A stretch of 64,000 nt of DNA from Saccopteryx bilineata (lineage: Eukaryota; Chordata; Mammalia; Chiroptera; Emballonuridae): contig NC_089496.1 in the NCBI RefSeq assembly GCF_036850765.1, forward strand, positions 104,370,767 to 104,434,766, read 5' to 3'. The number at the start of each line of letters is the position of its first letter. Positions within the stretch are counted from its first letter, which is position 1. The position numbers were made by a program, and so were the translations under genes. Below, in pieces: positions 33,285-44,075 of this stretch. The notes beneath the pieces were generated by a model. The model was not told where the DNA came from, did no database searches, and saw nothing but the letters and a program-made list of their open reading frames with translations.

Positions 33285-33700
33285 CAAATTTTTTCTTTTA
33301 TTACGCCAGTAATAGAAGGATGTGTTTGGGATGTAAAAGGTCCAAAGCATAGAGCAAGGTAACATAGCCTGGAAAGCTCAAAATTCCTCCTCATGGATAC
33401 CACCCCACTGCCTTCCCTGCTTGCTAATGCTTCCTGCTCTTCTTTCTAGATCTTTGCTTACGTCGACTGTAATATGACCACAAACAGTATATATATATAT
33501 ATATATATGTATATGCACACACGTATAAAATTAGTTTTATTTTCCATATACCAGTAGTCATGAGGTATATTGATGCATAATTTGCTTTTTCCACTTAACA
33601 TGTCTGGAGCCGATTCTAGTCAGTACATGTGTGTATGAATTTTTAATGCGGCAAAGCATTCCATAATGTTACTGAACCATTTCCCTCCTAGTTCTTTTTG
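33285..33700 (-). mobile_element. L1 3' UTR-like, antisense
   Basis: ttgcttacgtcgactgtaat, a (TA)n run at 33488-33515, tgatgcataatttgcttttt, ccacttaacatgtctggag and gcaaagcattccataatg resemble the antisense 3' part of old L1 elements. Heavily diverged. Confidence 0.5.
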
Positions 33701-33704
33701 CTAT

Positions 33705-33801
33705 TAAATGAAGTACCGATAGTGGGAGATTATGAATGTCCCTTCTGGAGCTGCATTGCCCTTTGACAAGGGACTTCACTGACTGTAGTAATGACATAGG
33801 G
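33705..33801 (+). repeat. MIR relic, 5' part
   Basis: tgactgtagtaatgacataggg leads straight into the MIR core agggcaagttactaatccc once the hAT-Charlie MITE at 33802-36296 is removed, so the two parts are one MIR. Confidence 0.5.
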
Positions 33802-34258
33802 CAGGGGATCTCACACTGCCGCCCTCGGGCCAGATGCACCTGTCTGGGGTTTTTGTATGGCTTGTGAGTCAAGAAAGGTTTTCTTATTTTTATTTATTTA
33901 TTTATTTTCTTTTAAAGAGACAGCCTTTATTTAAAGGATTTTTACATTGAGGAATTTAAAAAGTGGTAAATCTTTTTTTGAATTTATTGATTTGTGTTTA
34001 AAACAACCATTGACAAAGATTCACCAAAAAGAATCTGAACAACTGGGACAATACAGTTAATAATACTGAAGCACTACTGAAGTAATTCCAGGACATACGT
34101 TTATCTAATATAACAATATCTCTTAGATGCTGCCATTGACACAAAACCTGACTGCTTTTTTCTTTTCTAACACACAATAGTATGATTAACAATATTCAGT
34201 CATTTCTATACTTTCCTGAATATGTAAAAACTAAAATACTAATTAAAAACTAATATCC

Positions 34259-34670
34259 AGCCCTAGCCAGTTGGCTCAGCGGTAGAGCGTCGGCCTAGCG
34301 TGCGGAGGACCCGGGTTCGATTCCTGGCCAGGGCACACAGGAGAAGCGCCCATTTGCTTCTCCACCCCTCCGCCGCGCCTTCCTCTCTGTCTCTCTCTTC
34401 CCCTCCCGCAGCCAAGGCTCCATTGGAGCAAAGATGGCCCGGGCGCTGGGGATGGCTCTGTGGCCTCTGCCTCAGGCGCTAGAGTGGCTCTGGTCGCAAC
34501 ATGGCGACGCCCAGGATGGGCAGAGCATCGCCCCCTGGTGGGCAGAGCGTCGCCCCTGGTGGGTGTGCCGGGTGGATCCCTGTCGGGCGCATGCGGGAGT
34601 CTGTCTGACTGTCTCTCCCTGTTTCCAGCTTCAGAAAAATGAAAAAGAAAAAAAAAAATTAAAAAAACAA
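34259..34670 (+). mobile_element. SINE type A in the pseudogene 3' UTR
   Basis: Complete copy of the second subfamily with perfect TSD aaaaactaatatcc at 34245-34258 and 34671-34684. CTCF-like tcgccccctggtgg at 34528-34541. The tail is A-rich with G and T interruptions. Confidence 0.96.
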
Positions 34671-35611
34671 AAAAACTAATATCCTTTTCTTTAAATGTTT
34701 CTTACAAATACAATTTCAATATTTTCATTCAACGGTGGTGTGGTTTAAGAGATATTTTATTCACAAGTCAAATAACAATCCACCCAAAGGAAACGGCTAG
34801 CCTTCGGGCTCATAGTGCAAATAAAGAGTTCAGGAATGCAGCAACTGACGTTTCTAAAATACAAAACAGATAAAATTCTTAGAAGATACATGCAAGAAGC
34901 TCTCCTAAGCAGTTGGCCACAAAACTGGAACATTTGATAATTTTACTGGTGATTTTAGTAGGATTTCCAGATGTTTCTAAACTCAACTTGAACTCTCACC
35001 TCAGGCTTTGTGTTTTGCTTTTCCACTTTCACTAATAACACAAACATGACTCAAGTCCCTGAACTATTTATTATAGTCAAGGGCATCTCCTACAATAGAC
35101 CTGGAATTTCAAACCCAACAAAGTCTACTCTACATCCAACATGCTGAGGGGTCCTTTTCACCAGCAAGCTTGTGACCTCGACCATCTTTTGATTTTGGAA
35201 CTTGACCAAGGGAAGCAAGGTTTGCATTTATTTTATTTTTTGCCAGGGTCAGTTATAGCTGCAACAATCAAGACATTCTTGCTATTTAACATTGAGAGGT
35301 CATCTCTACCAGTTACTTTTATGTCCCCTGTAGACTGGTCATGACAGCAACTCTTTGGTCTGATAAAACCTACAGTTGCTGGAATGGATCTATCACTATT
35401 TCTCTTCAGCCTTTTGTGTAATCCAGCAGGTCAGCAAAGACTTTATATTTATAGCCCCCTTTGAGCGTGTAGAGGGCTACATCGTGATGACCTCCCATCC
35501 CCTTCGTCATCTCGAGCGAGCCCTTGGTCTTGTCCATGATTAGTCCCTGCTGAATAAGCTTCTTCTCCAAATCCTCAGCATAATGATTAAGTATACAAAA
35601 TAAATCTAGAT

Positions 35612-35959
35612 CAGCGGTAGTCAACCTGGTCTCTACCGCCCACTAATGGGCGTTCCATCTTTCATGGTGGGCGGTAGCGGAGCAGCCAAAGTATAAATAA
35701 AAAGGTAGATTTTTAACTATAATAAGTTGTTTTATAAAGATTTATTCTGCCAAACTTAGTGAAAATCTGACATAAAGTACTTGGTAAGTAATTATTATTA
35801 TATGCTTTAACTTGCTGTAACTCTGCTTTATAAATTTTATAAAGTTACTTCCCTACTTTATAAATCACCATAACTGTGGAACCAGTGGGCGGTTAGAAAA
35901 GTTTACTACTGACAGAGATACAAAGTGGGCGGTAGGTATAAAAAGGTTGACTACCCCTG
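35612..35959. mobile_element. hAT MITE, family 3, in the pseudogene CDS
   Basis: A 348-bp element with termini cagcggtagtcaacct and aggttgactacccctg. Exact palindromic TSD atctagat at 35604-35611 and 35960-35967, duplicated from pseudogene codons N-L-D. No coding frame. A close relative is at 60450-60795. Confidence 0.97.
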
Positions 35960-36296
35960 ATCTAGATTATAACCCGGTTCATTGTGTCTAATCATGACGC
36001 CGGGGCTGTGAGTCGTCATAATGGAGGCATGCCGGCGGAGGGCAATCTCTTATCTTTAAGTGGTTGAAAAAATACAAAAATAATATTTCCCTGATTAATG
36101 AAAATGATAGGAAATTGAAAATTCAGTCTCTATAAATAACAGTTTGTTGGAACACAGCCATGCACATTTGTTTACCTATTGTCTGGGGCTGTTTTCATGC
36201 CACAACAGCAGAACTGAGTAGTTGTGACAGAGACCATCTGGCCCACCTAAAATATTTACCATCTGGCCTTTTATAGAAAACATTTGCTGACCCCTG

Positions 36297-36520
36297 ACCT
36301 AGGGCAAGTTACTAATCCCTCCCTGTCTCAGCTTCCTTCTCTAAAATGGAGATAATAAGAATACCTACCTTGTAGGGTTGTTACTTGATATATATATGAA
36401 ACAAATATCCCATGTAGACTATACCAGATATACCATGTATCAAATGTACATGTATAAATTACATGCAAAACACTTGGAACTTTTCAAAGGCTCAGTAAAG
36501 CTTGGCTGCTATTCTGACAT
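36297..36520 (+). repeat. MIR relic, 3' part
   Basis: cctagggcaagttactaatcc, gtctcagcttccttctctaa, aatggagataataagaatacc, tgtagggttgttacttgat and cttggaacttttcaaaggc follow sense MIR order. Confidence 0.8.
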
Positions 36521-36929
36521 CATTGTGACTATTATTATGACAACTCTTGGTGCACATGTGTGAGCATATCACAGACCCCCGAAAGTGGACCTGATGGTGG
36601 AGGGGGTGCTGATAAGTCCTATTAAACTGTCTTCCAGGACCCTTGCACCAGGTTTCACTGCCACCAGGGAAGTCTCTGCTTTCCCACATGCTTGACAAAA
36701 CTGGATAGGGACTCATGGGGTAGATAAGAAAACAGTCTGAGAAGAATTGGGCCCCGATGGACTCCATCCAGGCCCTCCAGAGGCAGGGTTGCCCCTTGGA
36801 GTGCTGTGCCCAGATCTCTGGGTTGACACTCCCTGGAGAGCTATCTCCTGCAGCCAGCACATGCTCCCCACGTGTCCAAGTGAGGGCCCCTTCTGTGCTG
36901 AGCCTGCCCTTGACCTGTAAATTCTCATT

Positions 36930-37065
36930 TTTCGTTTTCACAACCATCTCTGTTTACAGATGAAGAAATTTAGGGGCTCAGAGAAGTTAAATAACTTTCT
37001 CAAGATCCTGAAACTAACAATTGCAGAAGTGGAGTTTGAATCCAGTCATGGGGACCCCGCAAAAC
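36930..37065 (-). repeat. MIR relic
   Basis: tgtttacagatgaagaaattt, ggctcagagaagttaaataac, tttctcaagatcctg and ggagtttgaatccagtc in antisense MIR order. Confidence 0.75.
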
Positions 37066-37817
37066 TTTTTGTTCCAGGAAGGGATAAGGAGATGTCAGAC
37101 ACACCACATCTGCTAGCCTCACATTTCCAAGTCAGCCTCGCCGTACTGGGTAGGAGCTCCTTGAAGAATTTGAAGTGAGCTTTGAAGGGCGTGGCTTAGT
37201 CATGGTTGACTTTATCTCTTCCTGGTCAAAGTAAAGAGAATTGGCGATAGCGTATGTTACTATATTTTTCGTGCTCCCACGTCATAGTCTGTGCTGCTCA
37301 GTCATGCTGAGAATGATGCAGTTCTAACAGATAACCCTCCTTTGGGTGAAATGTCTATTTTTAGGAAACTCCCTGTGCTCTTGTCGAGGGCTTTTGCAAT
37401 AGCATTTCTTAGGTTCCATTAGCACATATGCAAAACATGAAACAAATTTACCCAGATCTACTTGAGCTCATGCATGAGGGGAAAAACATTTCTGGTTTTG
37501 TGTATGTTTTTTCAATGACGAACATTTGCATTCCTTCTTTTTCTTATTCTCACGTTAAGAAACAGCAACAAAATGCTGCTTGCCCCCAAATTTAACAATT
37601 GGGATCTTGTATAAACAGTAGCTCTCTATGAGGAATGTGGAACATTTGACAGAATTTCCTGCAGGAACCAAGAGCCATGATCCCGATTGAAACCATGTTA
37701 AAACAAAGAGTAGGTTATTTCCGAAAGACCCTGTAAACGTGCTTCTTATTCGATCAAATTAAAAATATACAGCTTAAGTTGGATGTTTGTGGCATCATCA
37801 AGGCCTTTCGAGACGCT
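37066..37817. other. Unassigned sequence
   Basis: AT-rich, nothing recognisable. Confidence 0.4.
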
Positions 37818-37828
37818 TAAACTTTTTT

Positions 37829-38218
37829 TTTTTTGCATTTTTCTGAAGCTAGAAACAGGGAGAGACAGTCAGACAGACTCCCGCATGCGCCCGACCGGGA
37901 TCCACCCGGCACGCCCACCAGGGGCGATGCTCTGCCCACCAGGGGGCGATGCTCTGCCCATCCTGGGCGTCGCCATGTTGCAACCAGAGCCACTCTAGCG
38001 CCTGAGGCAGAGGCCACAGAGCCATCTCCAGCGCCCGGGCCATCTTTGCTCCAATGGAGCCTTGGCTGCGGGAGGGGAAGAGAGAGACAGAGAGGAAGGC
38101 GCGGCGGAGGGGTGGAGAAGCAAATGGGTGCTTCTCCTGTGTGCCCTGGCCGGGAATCGAACCCGGGTCCTCCGCATGCTAGACCGACGCTCTACTGCTG
38201 AGCCAACCGGCCAGGACC
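37829..38218 (-). mobile_element. SINE type A, full length
   Basis: Complete minus-strand copy of the second subfamily (catcctgggcgtcgccatg; ggaaggcgcggcggagg). TSD taaactttttt at 37818-37828 and 38219-38229. CTCF-like ccaccagggggcga at 37936-37949 with a one-G-shorter neighbour unit. Confidence 0.95.
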
Positions 38219-38471
38219 TAAACTTTTTTAAGAACATGCTCAGAACTTCCTTCTTAAGCCTGTTTTTACTATGAGTTACTTTCCCAAAGGTTGGTCTCCC
38301 TATCTGCAGCCTAGTTACCGGTCACTGTAATGGACGGAAAGCCAGAGTTTCTATTCTGATAGGTGTGAGCATTTATTTGAAGTTGTAATTGTCATAGTCC
38401 CACTCATTCTCTTGCTAGCTTGTAGAGCAGTGATGGGAAGGGTCTGAGGAAAAGAAGGTGTGTCACTAAAG

Positions 38472-38684
38472 CAGGGTTTGCCAGCCTTGACACTACTGAC
38501 ATTTGGGGCTGGGTCATCCTTTGTTGTGGGGACTGTACTGTGCGTTGCCGGATGTTTAACAGTACTCTTGACCTCTACCCTCTAGATGGCGCTACCGCCC
38601 CCCCATAGTTATGACAACCCCAAATATCTGCAGACATTTTTAGATGTCACCTGGGGCAGTATCACTTCTGGTTGAGGACCACTG
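38472..38684. mobile_element. MER20-like old hAT MITE
   Basis: cagggtttgccagccttgac, atttggggctgggtcatcc, atgtttaacagtactcttg, agatggcgctaccg and tggttgaggaccactg. Flanks cactaaag and ctctagat keep a central TA but have diverged. Confidence 0.8.
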
Positions 38685-38692
38685 CTCTAGAT

Positions 38693-39180
38693 CTCAGTGG
38701 TCTTGAACTTGCATCCTGCTCCTTTGCCCTGGCGTCTCCCACCCACAGTTCTCCCACAGGTGGGAGCTTTGTTTTCTTTTTGCACTCCAACCTCATTGCC
38801 TTGAGATATTGCTGCATCTGAACAACTGTGCCAAGCTCAACCCAGGCCCAGGTAATGGAAGTAAGGCACGTTACTTAGAGTGTTGTGAACATTCTCCCTG
38901 GTGGTCCCTGTTGCCGCTGGTCTGCACTGGTGCTTCTAGGAGCAGGTGTGTGAGCAGATAGACCATCCTGGAGACAGCTGTGCATGAAGGAAACTATTAG
39001 TTCCGTGTGGGTAGAGCCTGGCAGCCTAGCCTCCAGTCCTGGTGGCACGGGCAGCTGCTTGTCCCCGTGCTCCGACCCCCAGGCAGCCCAGGCCTGTGAT
39101 GGGCAGAGAGCAGCCCTACTGTTTCCCCTTTGGAACTTGAAGGGCAGAGATGGTGAAGTTCTCTGGAGGAGCTCTGCTGG
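38693..39180. other. Unassigned sequence
   Basis: No gene or repeat recognised. Confidence 0.4.
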
Positions 39181-39410
39181 AGCCCAGTGAGCGGGAGCCC
39201 AGTGAGCAGGATCACAGTGAGCAGATCACAGTGAACAGATCACAGTGAGCGGGAGCCCAGTGAGCAGATCTCAGTGAGAGGATTGCAATGAACAGATTAC
39301 TGTGAACAGATCACAGTGAGCGGGAGCCCAGTGAGCAGATCACAGTGAGAGGATTGCAGTGAACAGATCACGGTGAACAGATTACAGTGAGTGGGAGTCC
39401 AGTGAGCCCG
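39181..39410. repeat. 14-bp minisatellite with 71-bp higher-order unit
   Basis: Short units of 14 or 15 bp (agcccagtgagcggg, atcacagtgagcag, attgcagtgaacag). Five units make a 71-bp block that starts at 39239, 39310 and 39381, the last being partial. The blocks are nearly identical, so the higher-order unit was itself duplicated. Confidence 0.93.
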
Positions 39411-40297
39411 AGTGCAGCCCTTTCCCAGGGCTGGGTTGGGAGCCTCTAGGAGTCTCTCTGGGATGCGTCTCTACCAGCCCCTAAAGCACTGAGACCCAGG
39501 GCAGTGGGCTATACTTGGGAGGCGGGGGAAGGGTGCCAGCCCTGGAGTCTAAACACCCCAGTGTGGTTTGGGGTCTTCTTCAGGTGGCACTGTGACGTTG
39601 GATAAATATTACCCTTCTTGTCCTGTCTTTCCCATAAAGCCACCTTTCAACCAGAACTTGTTACATTTCTGTTTATTCCTGACTTATAAGCAAAGCTGGT
39701 ATTGCTAAGACGGACTGTGGTCTTCTGGAATTTTCTTGTAGTTGTGTCTTTCTGATTGGGGTTCAGGGCATCATTGAGAGGCTTGGGGTTATTCACTGGT
39801 TTTTGCCTTACGTTTATGCGGTCTTGGAAGAAACTCCACTAAGGAATATTTCTTTTCCCTGAACAAATTGCGAGATTAGGCCACAGTTGAAGGTTTGAAG
39901 TCGGGAACTTGCCCAGATTTATTTATCAAGTAAATCATCCTCCTCCTCTGGGGCCAGTAAACCAAGTGTCCAAAAAGCCATGAGTTCTTAGGGAAAGTGA
40001 CAGACACTGGAGGGCAAGGGTCATGGTCAATGGGGCTGCCACGGCCCTGTACCGCACTGGGGGGGGTGGCCTGGCTCTCACTGACACTCTCCCTCACTGC
40101 TTTGGGCTGGTTTCAGACCCCAGCTATCCTAACCTGCTTGGCGGGGAGCAGTTGCATGTCTAGGGACTGCTCAGCGGTAACAGCTCAGGGTGACAGAGTG
40201 GTACCCACACCATCCTCTGCCTCTCTGCGCTCACGTCTAGGGGACCATGAAGAGTACAATAGCTCTTGATGGAAAAGCATGAGGGATTGGAGCTCCC
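39411..40297. other. Unassigned sequence
   Basis: No repeat or exon recognised. Confidence 0.4.
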
Positions 40298-41104
40298 ATG
40301 AACTATCTCAGGCTCAGCATTGCAGAACACAGGTCACACAAGGTAGCTGATGTTTATTTCTCCCGGCTCAGTGGACTCCACAGCCCCTGCACCTGCCTGT
40401 GGAGAGGTCTGTGGAGAAGGGGAACGAGCTTTTTGCATCGCCCCCCTTTTGACCAGAAGCGGTTGGGTTTGAGGTTGACTGAGTTGAACCCCTGCTGGGC
40501 TTGTTCCCAGATGCGCGTGGACAGTGCGGCCTCTGCAAGGTTGGGCCGCAGCCTAGGCTCCATCCCCTGCACACACCCAGCTTGTTTGGAGGGGACAGCT
40601 CACCATAGCAGTGATGTGAGCAGCCCACTCTCTCTTCACTGTGGCTCTGGGCAGCCCAGCCCCGCTCTCGGGTGGATGCGAGGCCTGAGAGTGAACTTCT
40701 TTGTGACTAATGACACAATTCTGGAAAAATGCAGCATCTCCCGGATACAGCTTCTGGAGCTCTGCCTGGGGGGAGAAAGGGGCTGGGAGGGTGTTTTGTG
40801 TTTGGGCTCTTGGCAGTTCTCTGTCCCAGGGGTGTGTGCGCACGTATGGGCTTTTTCATGGGGCATACTTATTTTCAGATGCTCATGGGGACTGTTTTTT
40901 TGGGAGGCCCCTGGGGAAGAGCAGAAAGTACAGAATACTGTGACACCTGATGGAAAGTATTATGCCTTAGTCAAGGAGGCTGCTGTGTCTCCTCTGACTC
41001 TTGCCTTTAGACCAAACCAAACCCCAGCTGGAGGGGATGGGCCACTTATGGGGACTGCAGGGTTGGGCATCATTGCTCTTGAAATGGTCCAGTCTTCCTT
41101 CTAA
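40298..41104 (+). other. 268-codon open frame, coding status doubtful
   Basis: The longest frame in the window not explained by a SINE or minisatellite. I recognise no domain, signal peptide or membrane segment. The predicted protein has the composition of translated non-coding DNA (rich in Trp, Cys, Gly and Ser). No Kozak-like context or promoter is evident, and shorter frames overlap it on the other strand. Most likely a chance frame in GC-richer sequence, or part of a non-coding transcript. Confidence 0.12.
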
Positions 41105-41112
41105 GTGGTTTT

Positions 41113-41381
41113 TTTTGGGGGGGAGGGGTTGACAGAGACAGAGAGAGAGTCAGAGAGAGGGATAGACAGAAAGGAGAAGGGAGAGAGATGAGAAGCATCA
41201 ATTCCTCATTGTGGCACCTTAATTGTTCATTGATTGCTTTCTCATATGTGTCTTGACGTGGTGGGGGGGAGTACAGCAGACCAAGTGACCTTTGCTCAAG
41301 CCAGCGACCGTGGGGTTTTGAACCTGGGTCCTCGGCATCCCAGTCTGACGCTCTATCCACTGCGCCACCGCCTGGTCAGGC
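41113..41381 (-). mobile_element. SINE type D, shortened
   Basis: Minus-strand copy: T-rich side, agagagagtcagagagaggg, gaagcatcaattcctcattg, ttgctcaagccagcgaccg, gaacctgggtcctcggc and head complement gcgccaccgcctggtcagg. One of the body blocks seen at 30397 is missing. TSD tctaagtggtttt (41100-41112) against tctaagtgctttt (41382-41394). Confidence 0.92.
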
Positions 41382-41429
41382 TCTAAGTGCTTTTGACAAC
41401 TGCTTTCAGAATCATACAGTGTTTGAGTT

Positions 41430-41570
41430 CCTCCAAGTCAGGGCCTGAAAGGTCATCTTGGCCAAATGGTTGATTTTAAAGGAAGAGGGAACTGAGGGCC
41501 AGAGAAGACCCATAGCCTGCCTGGGGCTGTACAGCTAGAACTTGAATTCTATCTCCTGATGCCCAGAAAA
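41430..41570 (-). repeat. MIR relic
   Basis: ttttaaaggaagagggaactg, agggccagagaagacccatag and ctgtacagctagaacttg in antisense MIR order. Confidence 0.6.
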
Positions 41571-42094
41571 GGGTTTTGTCTATTTGTCTATTCTGTCCTA
41601 CTTTGATTTTCAGATAGTATATTGTGACAAGTTTTAGTCAATATATTTTTCCCAGTCTGGTCTTAGTCATACAACAGCTCTGACTGTCACATGCTGTTCC
41701 AGGGGTGGGGGTACAGTGGCGAGCAGGGCAGACCTGGTCCTGTGCTCAGGGGCTGGTAGGCTAACGGGGAGAGCAGCTTTGAGCAAGCCACTGTGTGTGG
41801 GGTGTGAGCAGAAGGGGAGCCCTGGCTTGGGAGTCCCCAGCCCCTCCCCTTGCCGCCTCCTTGTCCTCCATTCCCAGCCTCTCTGCTCTTTGTGGAAGTC
41901 CTCCCTGGGGGTTCAGAGGATTCAGGGGACTTGCCTGACGTTGGCATGGCTGGGTTGAGGGCCATGGGGGAGGAAAGTCACAGTGGGCCTCAGCACCCCC
42001 CACCTTCACCCTGTCCCTCCCCTCTGAGCTTTCCTTCCACCCTGGGCTAGAGGCTGTATCTCTGGTAATGGGTGTTTTGTTTGTGAGCACCCCC
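41571..42094. other. Unassigned sequence
   Basis: Opposing open frames without recognised domains at 41687-42108. No repeat named. Confidence 0.4.
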
Positions 42095-42500
42095 CCTTTT
42101 TTAAACATTGAGCTATAATTTACATACCATAAAATTTGAAAGTGTACATTTTAGTGATATTTTTTAGTACACTCATAATATTGTGCAATCATCACCACGA
42201 TCTAATTTCAAAGCCCTTCATCACCCTCCAAGGAAACCCTGCTCCTCTGAGCACGCGTCCCGGCTGTCCTGCCGCAGTGTGGGGCAGCCTCCCACCTGCT
42301 TTCTTTATGGATATGCTGTGCGGGACAGTCACCCAGGTGGGTGGTACAACATGTGGTCTTTTGCATCTGGCTTCTTTGACTTAGTATATAACATTTACAA
42401 GGTCCACCCACGCCGTGGCTGTGGCAGGTGGCACTGCATCCCCTTCTGTGGCTGAGTAAAATTCCATCGTGGGGCTGCACCACGTTTTCTTCATTCATCT
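42095..42500 (-). mobile_element. L1 3' region, antisense
   Basis: ttgagctataatttacatacc, attgtgcaatcatcaccacg, ttctttatggatatgctgtg and gagtaaaattccatcgtgg are antisense landmarks of old L1 3' ends. Confidence 0.65.
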
Positions 42501-42974
42501 GTTGGGAGGCTTTCCCGCCAACTCCCGTCACAACCCCCGGGGTCTCCCTGAGCTCTCCAGGGAGTGTTGGGACGGCATTCCAAACTTCTCTGCTGAAGAC
42601 CGGGGTCGGCATCCTCCCCCTGGCCGGCTGGCTGCTCTGAGCATGATTTCCAGGTGGCCCCAGGAGAAGGGGAAGCAGTGGTTCCGAAATGGGAAGGAGG
42701 ATACCTTCTGCTCCTGCTCCCTAAATCTGTTATACCTGCCCCGGGGGCATGTCCCCGCCAGGGTGGCACTGTTAGAGGTGGGTGTAGGTCCTGTCTCAAG
42801 AATGTTGGGGCAAAGCAGCTGCCCATTGAGGAGAGGATGCTGTGGACGGGGTGTGCGGGCTGACCGGCCGGGGTGCTAGTCTTTACTCACAGCCACGCGG
42901 GGCTGCGATGAGAAGGGCCCATGGCACAACCGGTCCAGGGGTGTGTTTGAGGGCCTGGCTTGGAGTATCGCCTT
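42501..42974. other. Unassigned GC-rich segment between L1 pieces
   Basis: Frames on both strands, none with recognised domains. Confidence 0.35.
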
Positions 42975-43690
42975 TACTGTCTATTATTTTACCCACTTAT
43001 TGCATTAAGATGTAATTAATGTGCAGTAAAATTCACCATTGTAAATGCACAGTTCTGCACATTTTAACAAATAGGCGGTCAGGTCACTACTGCCGCCATC
43101 AAGGATGTTATCATCACTCCCCGAAAAATTCCTCCAGATTCCTTTAGACTTCCCTCTTCCCTCCACCCCCAGCCCCTGGCAGTGTCTGATTTGTTCTGTG
43201 TATGTCGTGTCTTTACAGGAGTCATGTGAATGGAATCACACAGAATGTAGCCTTCTGACTCTTCTTTCACTTACCATAATGCATTTGGATTCATCATGTT
43301 GCTTTGTGTATCAGTTTCCTTTTATTTCTGAGTAGTATTCCATTGTTTGTCTGTTCCCCAGGTGAAGGATATTTGGGTTGTTTCCAACAGCTGCTGATTG
43401 TGAATAAAGACAGTATAAACATTCATGCACAGCTTTGTGTGTGAACATAAGTTTTCGTCTCCCTTGGGTAAATATCCAGGAGTAGGATTGCTGGGTCATA
43501 TGGTAAGTTTATGTTTAACTTTATCAGAAACTTCCACACTGTTTCCCGAAGAGCTGGAGCATTCTGCATTCCCCCCAGTGATGGTCAAGCATTCTTCATC
43601 TTTTATCACGTTCCAGTCCCCCAGATTGATCAGAGCCTCTATGTGCTTAGCTGTTCTAGTTGCAAGGAACAAGGATGCACCGTTTACCTG
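42975..43690 (-). mobile_element. L1 3' region, antisense
   Basis: gcagtaaaattcaccattg, gaatggaatcacacagaatg, ttctgagtagtattccattg, tatttgggttgtttccaac, aatatccaggagtaggattg and aaacttccacactgtttcc follow the antisense L1 ORF2/3' UTR. Confidence 0.8.
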
Positions 43691-44062
43691 TTTTAGTTTG
43701 GGCTCCCCCAGAAGTAGACTTTGAGGCAGTGATATGAGTGTAAGTGCTTTATTTGGGAGGTGGTCCCAGGAAACATCAGAAGCAGAATGGAGAAATGAGA
43801 GGAAGAGGAAGGAAGTAAAAAAAAGACATGCTGTCAAGCCAGTTACCATAGGGCAACTCACCCTCTGTTCTACTGGGAACTCGGAGAAACAGTGCAGAGC
43901 ACATGTTGGAGTCCTTTCCCATCGAAGGCCCAGGGGCTGGGTTCTGTGAACCAATTCCCATCAGTCATTGGTTGAAGTCTTTGGCCCAATCTCGTTCATT
44001 TCCTGACACTTCTGGCTGCTCTGTGTGCAGTGGAAGCTGGCTTTGGCAGACAGAGTCACAGG
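43691..44062. other. Repeat-like segment of unknown family
   Basis: tgggctcccccagaagtagac and agtgctttatttgggaggtg look like a dispersed mammalian repeat end that I cannot name. It continues beyond the SINE A at 44076-44468, up to about 44690. Confidence 0.35.
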
Positions 44063-44075
44063 TGAAGGGCATTTA

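Larger units (their letters stand above)
33971..36054 (-). pseudogene. HPRT1P: HPRT1 processed pseudogene
   Basis: A reverse-transcribed, intronless copy of HPRT1, the purine-salvage enzyme hypoxanthine-guanine phosphoribosyltransferase. On the minus strand the coding part starts at 36019 (MTTHSPGVM, parent MATRSPGVV) and reaches the normal stop at 35001-35003. Recognisable stretches are [16 protein letters not shown] (parent [16 protein letters not shown]), KGMGGHH, LKGGYK and FADLLDY. After them a 6-bp duplication and a 1-bp deletion near 35410 shift the frame to a TGA at 35406-35408. The later SDRSIP, FIRPKS-like, HVCVIS and GKAK segments are still readable, with further stops. The 3' UTR follows (acatctggaaatcctac; ttgcatgtatcttctaag) down to a short T-run at 33972-33979. 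Two insertions break it: SINE A 34259-34670 and a hAT MITE 35612-35959. Probable TSD tttaaaaagtggtaaa (33955) against tttaagtggttgaaa (36055). Not functional. Confidence 0.96.
33802..36296 (-). mobile_element. Old hAT-Charlie MITE, split by a pseudogene
   Basis: Left terminus caggggatctcacactgcc (33802) and right terminus aacatttgctgacccctg (ends 36296). Inside are gccagatgcacctgtctgg and tttgttggaacacagccatg. TSD acataggg (33794-33801) against acctaggg (36297-36304). The original element of about 0.4 kb was expanded to 2.5 kb by the HPRT1 retrocopy and its own insertions. Confidence 0.85.

Noticed and set aside
35406..35624. 72-aa HPRT-like reading frame as a short real gene
   Set aside because: It is one fragment of the HPRT1 processed pseudogene, closed by a frameshift, with the 5' part separated by a hAT MITE.
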